From Flavobacterium psychrotolerans (GTDB taxonomy: Bacteria > Bacteroidota > Bacteroidia > Flavobacteriales > Flavobacteriaceae), in contig NZ_QCZI01000008.1 of assembly GCF_003097635.1 (NCBI RefSeq), positions 62,001 to 126,000 of the forward strand: a stretch of 64,000 bases of DNA. The letters are read 5' to 3'. This document shows positions 1 through 9,742 of the stretch, in pieces; position 1 is the stretch's first letter; the number at the start of each line of letters is the position of its first letter. Position numbers and translations under genes: made by a program. The notes beneath the pieces are model-generated. The model was not told the origin of the DNA. It saw only the letters and a program-made list of their open reading frames with translations, and made no database searches.

Positions 1-1001
1 TATTTGCCTTGCCTTTAGGTCAATTAGTTATTATGCCTTTTTCGGGAAAATTAGTTACCCGATTTAGCAGCTATAAAGTCTTGGTCTTTTCTTTGTTATT
101 ATATGTTTTTAGTTTGACTAATCTTGGGCTCGCCACTCAATCCTGGAATTTGGCCTTAGGATTGTTTGCATTTGGGGTTTTTGGAAATCTTTGTAATATT
201 GCCGTAAATACCCAAGGAGTTTATACCGAAGTCCTTTTTAAAAAAACCATTATGGGGTCTTTTCACGGAGCATGGAGTTTTGCAGGGTTTTCTGGAGCCA
301 TCCTTGGCTTGGGAATGTTGGCTCTTGGTTTATCACCCTACATCCATTTTTTGATAGTGGCGGTAATCGTATTGTTGTTAATGGTTTTTAACTATCGGTT
401 TTTGATTCCAACCAAAGATAAAATCAAACCTGAAAGTAAAAAGTTTTTCACGAAACCAGATAGTGCGCTCCTTTGGTTGGGCGTCATCGGATTTTGCTGC
501 ATGGCAAGCGAAGGAGTCATGTTTGACTGGAGTGGTGTTTATTTTAAAGAAATCGTTAAAGCTCCAGGTCCATTGGTTATCCTAGGATATGCTTCATTTA
601 TGATTATGATGGCTAGCGGACGATTTTTAGGGGACGGGTTAATACGTAAATTCGGAAGAAAGCCTGTAATACAAATTGGTGGTTTTATGATTTCAACTGG
701 ACTATTCATAGCCGTATTTTTTCCATACATCATCCCGTGTACACTTTCGTTTATGATAGTGGGGCTTGGCGTTTCTACGATTGTGCCCACTGTTTATAGT
801 GTTGCAGGAAAAAACCCATCAGTGCCACCTGGCGAAGCGCTAACGATAGTCTCAAGCGTGAGCTTTTTAGGTTTTTTAATGGGACCGCCCGTCATTGGCT
901 ACATTGCCGAATTGTCGAGTTTGCGATTTTCATTTGCCTTCATAGGTGTTTTTGGAATCCTAATCGCCTTAATGGTTTCAAGGATTAAAGCTATAGCCTA
1001 A
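1..1001 (+). CDS. MFS transporter, 5' end cut by window edge
   Basis: Major facilitator superfamily permease of the inner membrane. About 330 residues are visible and the frame stays open to the first bases of the window, so the true start lies upstream and a few N-terminal helices are missing. What remains is almost wholly hydrophobic helices. A basic loop (RFLGDGLIRKFGRKP, about residues 205-219) matches the conserved MFS inter-helix loop, and a charged cytoplasmic stretch (PTKDKIKPESKK) separates the two six-helix halves. The sequence style resembles the YbjJ/FucP-like branch, often annotated as sugar or drug efflux carriers, but the substrate cannot be read from it. It converges on the aminopeptidase gene with only about 20 bp between stops. 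Confidence 0.85.
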   Translation, partial: FALPLGQLVIMPFSGKLVTRFSSYKVLVFSLLLYVFSLTNLGLATQSWNLALGLFAFGVFGNLCNIAVNTQGVYTEVLFKKTIMGSFHGAWSFAGFSGAILGLGMLALGLSPYIHFLIVAVIVLLLMVFNYRFLIPTKDKIKPESKKFFTKPDSALLWLGVIGFCCMASEGVMFDWSGVYFKEIVKAPGPLVILGYASFMIMMASGRFLGDGLIRKFGRKPVIQIGGFMISTGLFIAVFFPYIIPCTLSFMIVGLGVSTIVPTVYSVAGKNPSVPPGEALTIVSSVSFLGFLMGPPVIGYIAELSSLRFSFAFIGVFGILIALMVSRIKAIA

Positions 1002-1020
1002 TTTTTTTGGTGATTTTTAT

Positions 1021-2943
1021 CTAATTTTTAATGAAACTCAATTGTTTCATTCCTAAATTAGTGATTGTTTTAACATAATAAACCCCAGTTGCCAAAGCGG
1101 AAATATCCCAAGACGTTTCAAAAGTAGACTCTATGGTTTTTTGTCCTAAATTATTAAAAATAACAGTTTTTTTTGTAGTTACTCCTTGTGGCAAACTTAA
1201 TGTCAAGTGATTCATAGCGGGATTCGGATATAAGGTAATATCCGTTTTTAAATCAAAATAACCCACCCCTAAATTAACCGAATTGTTTTTTGAAATAATA
1301 TCTTTTTGGGGATCAAAAATTACATCCGTTACTATAAAAGGCACATCAACAAGAAATGTTTGTCCATTTATGGTATTCTCTAAAACAATGTCTTTTTGTT
1401 CTCCGCCCGATCCAACCAATCGAATGGGAACTGGCATTTCAAAGAAAGAAACTGAAGAATGGGATTGTGTTTGCTTGATTGTAATTTGAACCTGATTAGG
1501 CACACTGTTATTGGCCGAGATTACATAGCTGGGATAGCCTTGATTGTAAACCCAATCACTGAAAAATTCGGTTAAACCCATTCCTGATGCCGTTTCTAAA
1601 TGCATTTGTAAATCTGGTGTCTTAGCGTATCCGTATGTCAATAATGGATCGTTCAAATAATTTTTTATCCCTTGAAAAAAGGCAGTATCCCCCAATTTAA
1701 AACGAAGCATATTCAAAACCATAGCTCCTTTTTTATAACTATATCTACTGCTAAAAATTCGATCGACATCAGTGGCTTCTGCATCAGTCAAATAAACAGC
1801 CCCATCGCTGAAACCAGTAATAGAACTTATCATGTTGTTTTTATCTGAAATAAAAGCATCTTCTCCATCAAAATGCTCAATAACCATGGAGGCCAAATAC
1901 GTTGCAAATCCTTCGTTTAGCCAAATGTCTTTCCAAGAACCGCAAGTCACTTTGTCTCCAAACCATTGATGGGCCATTTCATGAGCAATCAATCCTCGCT
2001 CAAAACCAACCATAAAAGAAACCGTGGTATGCTCCATTCCTCCACCCCATCCAAATTGCGCATGACCATATTTTTCGTCTCTAAAAGGATATGGCGTAAA
2101 AATAGATTCATAAAAATCCAACAATAAAGGCGTTTGATCCAATTGCGGCTGAACTGTAGCTAAACTTTCCGGATAGATATAATTAATTATGGGATATTGT
2201 GTTGGTGCCGTTCCAGCCTCTTGTGTATAAACACTGTAATTAGTTACCGCAATGGCAATGAGATAGGCAGGAATTGGATACCCGTGATGAAAATGAGTGG
2301 TTTTGAGAGTGCCTTCAATAACAGGAGCCGTAGTTTCCAAACCATTAGAAACACTCACATATTGGGAGGGAGCCGTAATATAAACATCAATACTATTAAT
2401 TTTATCGTTCAAGTCTTGTTTGCAGGGCCACCAGTCCCTTGCCCCAAAGGGTTCAGACAAGGTATAAATAACAGGCGATCCATTATGTGTTGAACTGGTA
2501 AAGGCGTTAAATCCGTTAGTGGGAGGCGCCCCAGAATAGGTTATTTCTAAAGTAGCCTCGGTCCCTGTCCCTTGTGTGGCGGGCAAGGAGATGACCAATT
2601 CATTATTTCCGTTTTGCGTAAAAGCCAAATCCATTCCGTTTTTTTTAACGGCACTTACCATTAATTCATTGGCCAAATCAAAAATAACCGTTGACAGGTT
2701 TGCCAATGCCGTATAAGTCGTGGTCACTTTTCCAGCAATGAAATAATCGGCTGGATCAACCTTAAATTCTAATTTATGATAAGTAATATCATAATTATCT
2801 GTATCCGGATTGGCAACCAAAACCATCCTATTATGAGCTGATTGCTTTTCCGAATGTGCAATCCCATCCAACTCTTTGCTTGGCGTTTGAGCGTACAAAG
2901 GCGCTAAAGAAAGTAGTACAACAAGGAGGGCATTTTTTTTCAT
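1021..2943 (-). CDS. secreted M1 family aminopeptidase with T9SS type A sorting domain
   Basis: Zinc metallopeptidase, 640 aa, expected to remove N-terminal residues from peptides outside the cell. Residues 1-19 (MKKNALLVVLLSLAPLYAQ) form a signal peptide. The gluzincin signature HEMAH is at about 321-325, with the third zinc ligand in WLNEGFA about 19 residues on. The exopeptidase motif GGGMEH lies shortly before; family members usually have GxMEN, so the Asn-to-His change is a small oddity. A Tyr-rich stretch (SRYSYKKGAMVL) fits the catalytic Tyr region. The last 75 or so residues (LYPNPAMNHLTLS onward, ending KQLSFIKN) are a type A C-terminal sorting domain, so export by the type IX system is expected. 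The start at 2943 puts the signal peptide at the N-terminus; a TTG three codons upstream is also open. Confidence 0.92.
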   Translation of the reverse strand: MKKNALLVVLLSLAPLYAQTPSKELDGIAHSEKQSAHNRMVLVANPDTDNYDITYHKLEFKVDPADYFIAGKVTTTYTALANLSTVIFDLANELMVSAVKKNGMDLAFTQNGNNELVISLPATQGTGTEATLEITYSGAPPTNGFNAFTSSTHNGSPVIYTLSEPFGARDWWPCKQDLNDKINSIDVYITAPSQYVSVSNGLETTAPVIEGTLKTTHFHHGYPIPAYLIAIAVTNYSVYTQEAGTAPTQYPIINYIYPESLATVQPQLDQTPLLLDFYESIFTPYPFRDEKYGHAQFGWGGGMEHTTVSFMVGFERGLIAHEMAHQWFGDKVTCGSWKDIWLNEGFATYLASMVIEHFDGEDAFISDKNNMISSITGFSDGAVYLTDAEATDVDRIFSSRYSYKKGAMVLNMLRFKLGDTAFFQGIKNYLNDPLLTYGYAKTPDLQMHLETASGMGLTEFFSDWVYNQGYPSYVISANNSVPNQVQITIKQTQSHSSVSFFEMPVPIRLVGSGGEQKDIVLENTINGQTFLVDVPFIVTDVIFDPQKDIISKNNSVNLGVGYFDLKTDITLYPNPAMNHLTLSLPQGVTTKKTVIFNNLGQKTIESTFETSWDISALATGVYYVKTITNLGMKQLSFIKN

Positions 2944-3080
2944 TATGTTCAATGGTTTCTGCGAATTTAAGGAATAATTAAATGAATGAATGTTAATTTA
3001 ACGGCAAAGGTGAATTTAGGCATCTGTTGTAGTTAAAAGCATCTTTTTTCTTTTGCGACTTTTAATAAAAATGAATTCCT

Positions 3081-3088
3081 TAAATTTG
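3081..3088 (+). promoter_or_regulatory. candidate -7 promoter box of serS (TAAATTTG)
   Basis: Exact match to the Bacteroidota -7 consensus TAnnTTTG, 22 bp before the serS start codon. No well-spaced -33 TTG was found: the nearest, in TTTTGCG at 3051-3057, would leave about 25 bp. Confidence 0.5.
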
Positions 3089-3110
3089 CGCACATTATAA
3101 AAATAAAAAC

Positions 3111-4382
3111 ATGTTACAAATCGCATTTATTAGAGAAAACCAAGAAAAAGTGATCAAAGCGTTGGCCAAAAGAAATTTGGATGTCAAAGCTGTTGTGGAA
3201 GAAGTGGTGCAATTGGATGAAAAACGTCGTGCTACTCAAGTAGAATTAGACACCATTTTATCGGAATCTAATAAATTATCGGCAGCCATTGGCGATTTGA
3301 TGAAAAGTGGCGAAAAAGAAAAAGCCACAATTCTGAAAGAAAAAACGGTTTTGTTGAAAGAAAAAAGCAAAGAACTGTCTGAAAAAGCGGAGGTTTTAGC
3401 CAATGAATTGACGCAAAAACTATATACGTTACCTAATCTTCCTGCGGATATTGTTCCCGAAGGGAAAACGCCAGAGGAAAACCTGAATATTTTTCAAGAA
3501 GGCGACATTCCCGTTTTGCATGATGGAGCGCAACCGCATTGGGAATTGGTAAAAAAATATGATATCATCGATTTTGAGTTGGGCGTAAAAATAACGGGAG
3601 CTGGATTCCCGGTTTATAAAGGAAAAGGAGCCAAATTACAACGGGCGTTAATTAATTATTTTCTGGACAAAAACACGGCAGCCGGTTATAATGAAGTTCA
3701 AGTACCACACATGGTAAATGAGGCTTCTGCATACGGGACGGGGCAATTGCCGGACAAAGAAGGACAAATGTACCATGATGCTACCGATGATTTGTATTTG
3801 ATTCCAACCGCCGAAGTGCCTGTAACCAACTTGTTTCGCGACGTGATTTTAAACGAAAACGAATTGCCGATTTTGACCACGGCTTATACGCCATGTTTCA
3901 GGAGAGAAGCAGGTTCATACGGAGCGCATGTTCGAGGTTTGAACCGTTTGCACCAATTTGACAAAGTCGAAATCGTTCGTGTGGAACATCCCGAAAAATC
4001 ATACGAAGCCTTAGATAGCATGGTAGAACATGTAAAAAATATTTTGCAAGAATTAAAGTTGCCGTACCGAATTTTACGTTTATGCGGAGGGGACATGGGT
4101 TTTACATCGGCATTGACCTATGATTTTGAAGTGTTTTCTACGGCGCAAGATCGTTGGTTGGAAATCAGTTCTGTTTCTAACTTCGAAACGTTTCAGGCCA
4201 ATCGTTTGAAATTGCGTTTCAAGGACAAGGACGGAAAAAACCAATTGGCGCATACGTTAAACGGAAGTTCATTGGCTTTGCCAAGAGTTTTGGCCGGGAT
4301 TTTAGAAAACTACCAGACTCCGGAAGGCATCGTGATTCCTGATGTATTGCGTTCCTACTGTGGGTTTGACATAATCAATTAA
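3111..4382 (+). CDS. serS: seryl-tRNA synthetase
   Basis: Cytoplasmic class II aminoacyl-tRNA synthetase that charges tRNA-Ser. At 423 aa it is the usual length. Residues 1-105 form the N-terminal antiparallel coiled coil that contacts the tRNA long arm, rich in Lys/Glu heptads. The catalytic core follows: the TAEVPVTNL segment, motif 2 (PCFRREAGSYG, about 263-273) and motif 3 near the C-terminus (NGSSLALPRVLAGILENYQ). The MLQIAFIRENQEKV start is typical of the family. It stands alone: the preceding gene is on the other strand and the next gene is 80 bp downstream with its own leader. Confidence 0.97.
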   Translation: MLQIAFIRENQEKVIKALAKRNLDVKAVVEEVVQLDEKRRATQVELDTILSESNKLSAAIGDLMKSGEKEKATILKEKTVLLKEKSKELSEKAEVLANELTQKLYTLPNLPADIVPEGKTPEENLNIFQEGDIPVLHDGAQPHWELVKKYDIIDFELGVKITGAGFPVYKGKGAKLQRALINYFLDKNTAAGYNEVQVPHMVNEASAYGTGQLPDKEGQMYHDATDDLYLIPTAEVPVTNLFRDVILNENELPILTTAYTPCFRREAGSYGAHVRGLNRLHQFDKVEIVRVEHPEKSYEALDSMVEHVKNILQELKLPYRILRLCGGDMGFTSALTYDFEVFSTAQDRWLEISSVSNFETFQANRLKLRFKDKDGKNQLAHTLNGSSLALPRVLAGILENYQTPEGIVIPDVLRSYCGFDIIN

Positions 4383-4462
4383 AAAGTTAATCTTTTTTAA
4401 ACGATGTACTAATTTGACACAAAAGTGTTACTTTAGTACATTGTCGTTTTTACTGAAAATAA

Positions 4463-6241
4463 ATGAAAAAACTGCTCCTTTGCATCCATCTCTTTTTCTC
4501 CCTAATTGTTTTTTCACAAAACGAACAATTGGCACAGAATTATTTTGACAAAGGCGATTTCGAGAAAGCAAAAATAAGTTACGAAGAATTACTAAAATCA
4601 CAACCTGGAAATGGGAATTATTTTCAGAAAGTGATAGATTGTTACCAGCAATTACAACAATTCGCTATTGCCGAAAAAGCCATTCAGGAACGGTTGGACA
4701 AATACAAACAAGCCAGTCTGCTGGTGGAATTGGGCTACAATTATCAATTGCAAAAAAATGTTGACAAAGCCAAAAAATACTACGAACAGGCTTTGGATAA
4801 AATCAGGAAAAACCCCAGTGAGGTTTATGGAGTCGCTTCGACTTTTGAGAGAAAAGTATTGTTGGATTACGCTTTGCAATCCTATGAACTGGCGATTACT
4901 GTTGAGCCCCGTTTCAATTTCAACTATCAAATGGCAATGCTTTACGGACAGTTAGGCAATACCGACATGATGATTGAAAAATTCCTGACGGAAGCCTACG
5001 CGAATCCTCAAAATTCCATTATGATTCAAAACCAGTTGTCGCGTTTTATGATGGAAGATGCTAATGCAACTTTTAACGAATCGCTTCGAAAAGCTTTGCT
5101 AGTAAGGGCTCAGAAGAATCAGGATGTTTTTTGGAACGAATATTTGAGTTGGTTTTACGTTCAACAAAAAGAATACGGCAAAGCCTTTATTCAAGAAAAA
5201 GCCATTTATAAGCGCAATCCGGAAACATTTTCCAATATAGTAAATCTGGCGCAATTGGCCATTGAAGCCGGCGAAAAAGAAACCGCTAAAGAAATTTTGA
5301 CTTTTGTTTTAGACAACACCAAGGACACCGAATTACTCATTCAATCCCATACTTTTTTGATTAAAATGCGCATAGATTCGGCGCAGGAAAATGATTTTAA
5401 AACAATTGAAACCGACTTGGATTTACTCTTGAAGCAATTTGGCATCAGCCCCTATTCCTTGTCCTTACAGATTATACAAGCCCATTTCCTTACCTTTCAT
5501 TTAAAGAATCCAGAACAAGGAAAAACAATATTAAAAACGGCTATAGATTTGCCATTAAACGAATATCAAAAGGCAGATGTCAAAATGGAATTGGCCGATA
5601 TTTTGTTGTTTGAAGAAAAATTCAACCAAGCCTTAATCTATTATTCCCAAATTGAAGAGGATTTAAAAAACGATGTTGTAGGCCATGAAGCCAGTTTAAA
5701 AGCAGCCAAAACCAGCTATTTTAAGGGCGATTTTCAATGGGCGCAAAAGCAGTTCAAAGAACTCAAGTCGGCTTCGACACAACTAATTGCCAATGATGCA
5801 CTCGAATATTTTCTTTTAATAAATGACAACACGGTTGCCGATTCGACCCAAACGGCTCTGAAACAATTTGCGCATGCCGATTATTTGTTATATCAAAATA
5901 AAAACAAAGAAGCCTTGGATGTATTTCAATCCATTTTAAAAAGTTTTAAAGGCCAGGAGATTGAAAGCGTAACACTTTTTAGACTGGGAAAAATCTATGA
6001 GAAATCTGGCGATTATATTTCGGCATTAAGCCAATATCAGGAAATAATTGATCGGCACAATGACGGAATTTATATTGACGAAGCCTATTATTTTTCGGCA
6101 GAAATTTACAATAAGCAGCTAAAGAACATTGAGAAAGCCAAATCAGCTTACGAACAAATTATTTTTCATCACGAAGACAGCATTTATTTTACTGACGCCA
6201 GAAAAAAATACAGACAATTACGAGGCGATACCAACTTGTAA
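4463..6241 (+). CDS. exported tetratricopeptide repeat protein
   Basis: 592 aa with a signal peptide (MKKLLLCIHLFFSLIVFSQ) and many TPR-like helical pairs across the whole length, for example residues 22-125 (AQNYFDKGDFEKAKISYEELL) and 470-590 (LGKIYEKSGDYISALSQYQEI). TPR arrays act as protein-binding scaffolds. In this phylum such exported TPR proteins sit in the periplasm or at the envelope, but no catalytic domain is visible and no specific role can be assigned. It is followed after about 40 bp by the DUF4286 gene and then rsmA in the same direction, so they may be co-transcribed. Confidence 0.85.
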   Translation: MKKLLLCIHLFFSLIVFSQNEQLAQNYFDKGDFEKAKISYEELLKSQPGNGNYFQKVIDCYQQLQQFAIAEKAIQERLDKYKQASLLVELGYNYQLQKNVDKAKKYYEQALDKIRKNPSEVYGVASTFERKVLLDYALQSYELAITVEPRFNFNYQMAMLYGQLGNTDMMIEKFLTEAYANPQNSIMIQNQLSRFMMEDANATFNESLRKALLVRAQKNQDVFWNEYLSWFYVQQKEYGKAFIQEKAIYKRNPETFSNIVNLAQLAIEAGEKETAKEILTFVLDNTKDTELLIQSHTFLIKMRIDSAQENDFKTIETDLDLLLKQFGISPYSLSLQIIQAHFLTFHLKNPEQGKTILKTAIDLPLNEYQKADVKMELADILLFEEKFNQALIYYSQIEEDLKNDVVGHEASLKAAKTSYFKGDFQWAQKQFKELKSASTQLIANDALEYFLLINDNTVADSTQTALKQFAHADYLLYQNKNKEALDVFQSILKSFKGQEIESVTLFRLGKIYEKSGDYISALSQYQEIIDRHNDGIYIDEAYYFSAEIYNKQLKNIEKAKSAYEQIIFHHEDSIYFTDARKKYRQLRGDTNL

Positions 6242-6282
6242 TACCGACTTTTGTGATTTAAACAACTAAAATACCAAACCCT

Positions 6283-6615
6283 ATGATAATTTATAACGTA
6301 ACCACAAACATACACGAAAGCGCTCACGATCAATGGTTGACTTGGATGCAGGAAAAGCATATTCCGGAGGTATTGGCCACAGGAAAATTTACGTCGGCCA
6401 GAATGGTACGGGTTCTTATCGAAGAGGAAATGGGAGGAATTACCTATGCCGTTCAATACACCACAGACAGCAAAGAAAAACTAGAAAAATATTACCAAGA
6501 AGATGCGCCACGGTTGCGGGAAAAAACGATGCAATTATTTGGGGACAAAGCCTTTTCTTTCAGAACCGAATTGGAATATGTAAGCGAACATTATTCCTTG
6601 GTAAGTGCCCAGTAA
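6283..6615 (+). CDS. DUF4286 family protein
   Basis: Small cytoplasmic protein of 110 aa. The opening MIIYNVTTNIHESAHDQWL, the following WMQEKHIPEVLATGKF, and the central GGITYAVQYTT match the DUF4286 family, a ferredoxin-like alpha/beta fold common in Bacteroidota and of unknown function. There is no signal peptide. It sits between a TPR protein and rsmA. Family assignment rests on recognition of the pattern rather than a search. Confidence 0.85.
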   Translation: MIIYNVTTNIHESAHDQWLTWMQEKHIPEVLATGKFTSARMVRVLIEEEMGGITYAVQYTTDSKEKLEKYYQEDAPRLREKTMQLFGDKAFSFRTELEYVSEHYSLVSAQ

Positions 6616-6669
6616 TTAGTAACTGAGGCCTATCTTTAGTTGATAACCAAACCGAAAAATCACGCATGG

Positions 6670-6735
6670 ATTCCGATAGCTATCGGGATTTAAGAGAAAA
6701 TATAAACCTTTGTGCCCTTGTGCCTTCGTGGCAAA
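6670..6735. repeat. intergenic repeat-like sequence with 14-bp perfect palindrome
   Basis: CCGATAGCTATCGG at 6673-6686 is a perfect palindrome, followed by a low-complexity stretch (tttgtgcccttgtgccttcg). Both resemble sequences recurring between genes in flavobacterial genomes. They fall in the rsmA leader, within an in-frame 27-codon extension that I do not count as coding. Confidence 0.5.
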
Positions 6736-6746
6736 ACAAAAACAAA

Positions 6747-7526
6747 ATGGAAAAAGTAAAAGCCAAAAAACATCTCGGACAACATTTCCTGAAAGACGAA
6801 AGTATCGCCAAGGACATTGCTGACACTTTAAATTTAGAAGGATATGACGATGTGCTGGAAATTGGGCCAGGAATGGGAGTGCTAACCAAATACTTATTAG
6901 ACAAACCAATAAATACCTATGTCATTGAAATTGATTCGGAATCGGTTACCTATTTAGATGAAAATTACCCAAAATTGAAGGACAAGATCATCTCTAAAGA
7001 TTTTCTGAAATACAACATCAATGAAATTTTCGAGGGCAAACAATTTGCCATTATTGGAAACTTTCCTTACAATATTTCGACACAAATCGTTTTTCGGGCG
7101 TTAGAATACCGGAACCAAATTCCAGAGTTTGCTGGCATGTTCCAAAAAGAAGTGGCCCAAAGGATTTGCGAGAAAAAAGGAAGCAAAGCTTACGGAATCC
7201 TATCCGTTTTAGTACAAGCTTTTTTTGATGCCGAATATTTGTTTACCGTTGACGAACATGTTTTTATTCCGCCTCCCAAAGTGAAATCGGGCGTGTTGCG
7301 ATTGCGAAGAAAAGAAAATTACAGTTTGCCTTGTGGCGAAAAACTATTTTTTACCGTAGTCAAAACCGCTTTTCAACAAAGAAGGAAAACATTACGTAAC
7401 AGTTTAAAAACATTAAATTTGTCGGATAATCTGAGAGAAGATACTATCTTTGACCTCCGACCAGAACAATTATCCGTAGAACAATTTATTGGACTTACAC
7501 AAAAAATAGAAGCCGATGGAATTTAA
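6747..7526 (+). CDS. rsmA: 16S rRNA (adenine(1518)-N(6)/adenine(1519)-N(6))-dimethyltransferase
   Basis: SAM-dependent enzyme (KsgA) that dimethylates two adjacent adenines in the 3' hairpin of 16S rRNA during 30S assembly. 259 aa from the chosen start. Family landmarks are KKHLGQHFL (8-15), the SAM loop EIGPGMG (38-44), and catalytic motif IV as NFPY (105-108), where NLPY is commoner. The C-terminal domain carries the basic [11 protein letters not shown] stretch. I start at 6747 because [11 protein letters not shown] is the normal N-terminus; the frame is open 27 codons further, but that part is repeat-like intergenic sequence. It overlaps mgtE by 11 bp, so the two are probably translationally coupled. 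Confidence 0.96.
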   Translation: MEKVKAKKHLGQHFLKDESIAKDIADTLNLEGYDDVLEIGPGMGVLTKYLLDKPINTYVIEIDSESVTYLDENYPKLKDKIISKDFLKYNINEIFEGKQFAIIGNFPYNISTQIVFRALEYRNQIPEFAGMFQKEVAQRICEKKGSKAYGILSVLVQAFFDAEYLFTVDEHVFIPPPKVKSGVLRLRRKENYSLPCGEKLFFTVVKTAFQQRRKTLRNSLKTLNLSDNLREDTIFDLRPEQLSVEQFIGLTQKIEADGI

Positions 7527-8865
7527 AATCAGTAAAGATCTAATCCAACAATTAGAGCAATTAATTCAAAATAGAGACGACCGTCAACTGGAAGTTTTAC
7601 TGAATGATTTGCACCATGCTGATATTGCCGAAATTCTTGACGAGCTCGATTTTGATGAAGCAACATACATTTTTAAGGTTTTAGACAGTGAGAAAACAGC
7701 CGAAATTCTTCTGGAATTAGAAGACGATTTAAGAGAAAATATCTTGAGCCGTCTTTCTCCAAAAGAAATTGCCGAGGAACTCGATGAACTGGAAACCAAT
7801 GATGCCGCAGACATTATTGCCGAACTTTCCAAAGACCGTAAAGTAGAAGTAATCTCTGAACTTCAGGACGCTGAACACGCCAAGGACATCGTTGATTTGC
7901 TACGTTACAAAGAAGATACTGCGGGTGGAATTATGCACAAGGAGTTGGTAAAAGTGAACGAAAACTGGAATGTGCTCACCTGTGTAAAAGAAATGCGTGT
8001 TCAGGCCGAAAACATTTCCAAAGTACATTCTATTTACGTTGTGGATGATGAGGATCGACTGAAAGGTCGTTTGTCCCTCAAAGATTTATTGACAACTTCT
8101 ACCAAAACACCCATTAGCGAAGTCTACATTAGAAAATTAAATTCCGTAAAAGTCGACACTGAAGACGTTGAAGTGGCACGAATTATGCAAAAATATGATT
8201 TGGAAGCCATTCCGGTAACAGATGAATTGGGACGATTGGTGGGCAGAATTACCATTGATGATATCCTTGACGTAATTAAAGACGAGGCCGACAAAGATTA
8301 CCAGTTGGCTGCCGGTATCACCCAAGACGTTGAGGCCAATGACAGCATTCTAGAACTCACAAAAGCTCGTTTGCCGTGGTTGTTGATAGGAATGGTTATT
8401 GAAATCATAGCATCGTTTGTATTAAAAAGTAACGAAAGTGCTTTCCAGAAATATTCCACCTTAATCATTTTTGTACCATTGCTTTCCGCAACGGCTGGAA
8501 ATATTGGTGTTCAGGCCTCCGCAATTGTAGTGCAAGGATTGGCTAACGGAACCTTGAAGAAATTCAGTCGAAGTTATTTCAGCAAAGAAATTGCCGTTGC
8601 CATGATTTCGGGAACCATAATTTCCTTGTTGCTGCTGGGCTATCACTCGTTTATGTACCAGCAATACCAAGTGGGCTTGGCCATTTCCATTTCTATAATT
8701 GTTGTTATTTTATTTGCGGCGACTTTGGGCACATTGGTTCCGCTTTTTCTGCACAAAAACAAAATCGATCCTGCCATAGCAACAGGACCATTTGTTTCAA
8801 CTACAAATGATGTATTTGGAATAATTCTGTACTTTTGGATTGCACAAATGATTTTAGGATTCTAA
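7516..8865 (+). CDS. mgtE: magnesium transporter MgtE
   Basis: Mg2+-gated Mg2+ channel of the inner membrane, 449 aa, the usual length. Residues 1-130 are the acidic N-domain made of repeated [10 protein letters not shown]-like helices. Residues 135-255 are a CBS-domain pair ([11 protein letters not shown], then [25 protein letters not shown]) that senses cytosolic Mg2+. From about 285 there are five membrane helices with the conserved [20 protein letters not shown] and [18 protein letters not shown] segments lining the pore. Its start codon lies inside the end of rsmA, a coupling I read directly from the sequence. Confidence 0.96.
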   Translation: MEFKISKDLIQQLEQLIQNRDDRQLEVLLNDLHHADIAEILDELDFDEATYIFKVLDSEKTAEILLELEDDLRENILSRLSPKEIAEELDELETNDAADIIAELSKDRKVEVISELQDAEHAKDIVDLLRYKEDTAGGIMHKELVKVNENWNVLTCVKEMRVQAENISKVHSIYVVDDEDRLKGRLSLKDLLTTSTKTPISEVYIRKLNSVKVDTEDVEVARIMQKYDLEAIPVTDELGRLVGRITIDDILDVIKDEADKDYQLAAGITQDVEANDSILELTKARLPWLLIGMVIEIIASFVLKSNESAFQKYSTLIIFVPLLSATAGNIGVQASAIVVQGLANGTLKKFSRSYFSKEIAVAMISGTIISLLLLGYHSFMYQQYQVGLAISISIIVVILFAATLGTLVPLFLHKNKIDPAIATGPFVSTTNDVFGIILYFWIAQMILGF

Positions 8866-8914
8866 TTAAAAAGAGATAAAATAAATTTAAAACTAACACG
8901 TTCCCATATCAGCT

Positions 8915-8944
8915 CCCTCTCCTTTGGAGAGGGTTGGGGAGAGG
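8915..8944. repeat. palindromic intergenic repeat ahead of proC
   Basis: CCCTCTCC at 8915-8922 and GGAGAGGG at 8926-8933 form a perfect 8-bp stem with a TTT loop, followed by TTGGGGAGAGG. The sequence is GC-rich compared with its surroundings and resembles a REP-like repeat found between genes in flavobacteria. It ends 17 bp before the proC ATG, so it supplies the leader and could occlude or supply ribosome contacts. Confidence 0.6.
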
Positions 8945-8960
8945 AAAATACATACAAAAA

Positions 8961-9737
8961 ATGAAAATACACATCATTGGAGGCGGTAATTTAGGCGTTT
9001 CCGTAGCATTGGGAATTGCAAAATTTTCAAAAAACAACCAAGTTACCGTAACAAGAAGGAACACGGCAAGCATCCTGCATCTTGAAAATTTAGGCATTAC
9101 GGTTTCTTCCGATAACACGCATCAAATAGAGGAAGCAGACCTCATTATCCTTACCATAAAACCGTACCAAGTGGATACCGTTTTAGGCGAAATACTTCCA
9201 AAAATCTCCAACAAAACCATTGCATCGGCGGTAAGCGGATTGTCCGTAGAGCATTTGCAAAATAAAATTGGTGATTCAAACAGCGCCATCCGAATCATGC
9301 CCAATATTGCGGCTCAGTTCGGGGCATCGGCAACCTGCATCGCTTTTCGGGAAAAAGACAAAGAGAATGCGCAAAATGTTGTTGCATTATTCCAAGAACT
9401 GGGAACGGCGCCTATTATTGACGAAAAATTAATGGATGCAGCCACGGTTTTGGCAGCTAGCGGGACGGCTTTTGCCTTGCGATACATTCGCGCTTCAATG
9501 CAAGCCGGAATCGAAATTGGATTTGACTGGCAAACTGCCTTGGCCATTTCTGCACAAACCGTAAAAGGAGCCGCCGAAATGCTTTTGGAAGAAAAAGGAC
9601 ATCCAGAACAATTAATAGATCGGGTTACAACGCCACAAGGCTGTACCATTGCCGGACTGAACGAAATGGAAATGCACGGATTCAGTTCGTCATTGATTAG
9701 AGGAATAAAAACTTCTTTGAAACAAATCAAGGGATAA
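8961..9737 (+). CDS. proC: pyrroline-5-carboxylate reductase
   Basis: NAD(P)H-dependent enzyme of the last step of proline synthesis. 258 aa. The Rossmann start MKIHIIGGGNLGVSVALG carries the GxGxxG-type loop. TIKPYQVDTVL and the NAAS-like IRIMPNIAAQFGASAT follow, and the C-terminal dimerisation domain has the family signature VTTPQGCTIAGLNEMEMHGF (P5C reductase signature). The start at 8961 is chosen because it gives the canonical N-terminus; nine upstream codons read through the palindromic repeat. An inverted-repeat element follows the stop. Confidence 0.95.
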   Translation: MKIHIIGGGNLGVSVALGIAKFSKNNQVTVTRRNTASILHLENLGITVSSDNTHQIEEADLIILTIKPYQVDTVLGEILPKISNKTIASAVSGLSVEHLQNKIGDSNSAIRIMPNIAAQFGASATCIAFREKDKENAQNVVALFQELGTAPIIDEKLMDAATVLAASGTAFALRYIRASMQAGIEIGFDWQTALAISAQTVKGAAEMLLEEKGHPEQLIDRVTTPQGCTIAGLNEMEMHGFSSSLIRGIKTSLKQIKG

Positions 9738-9742
9738 TTTTT

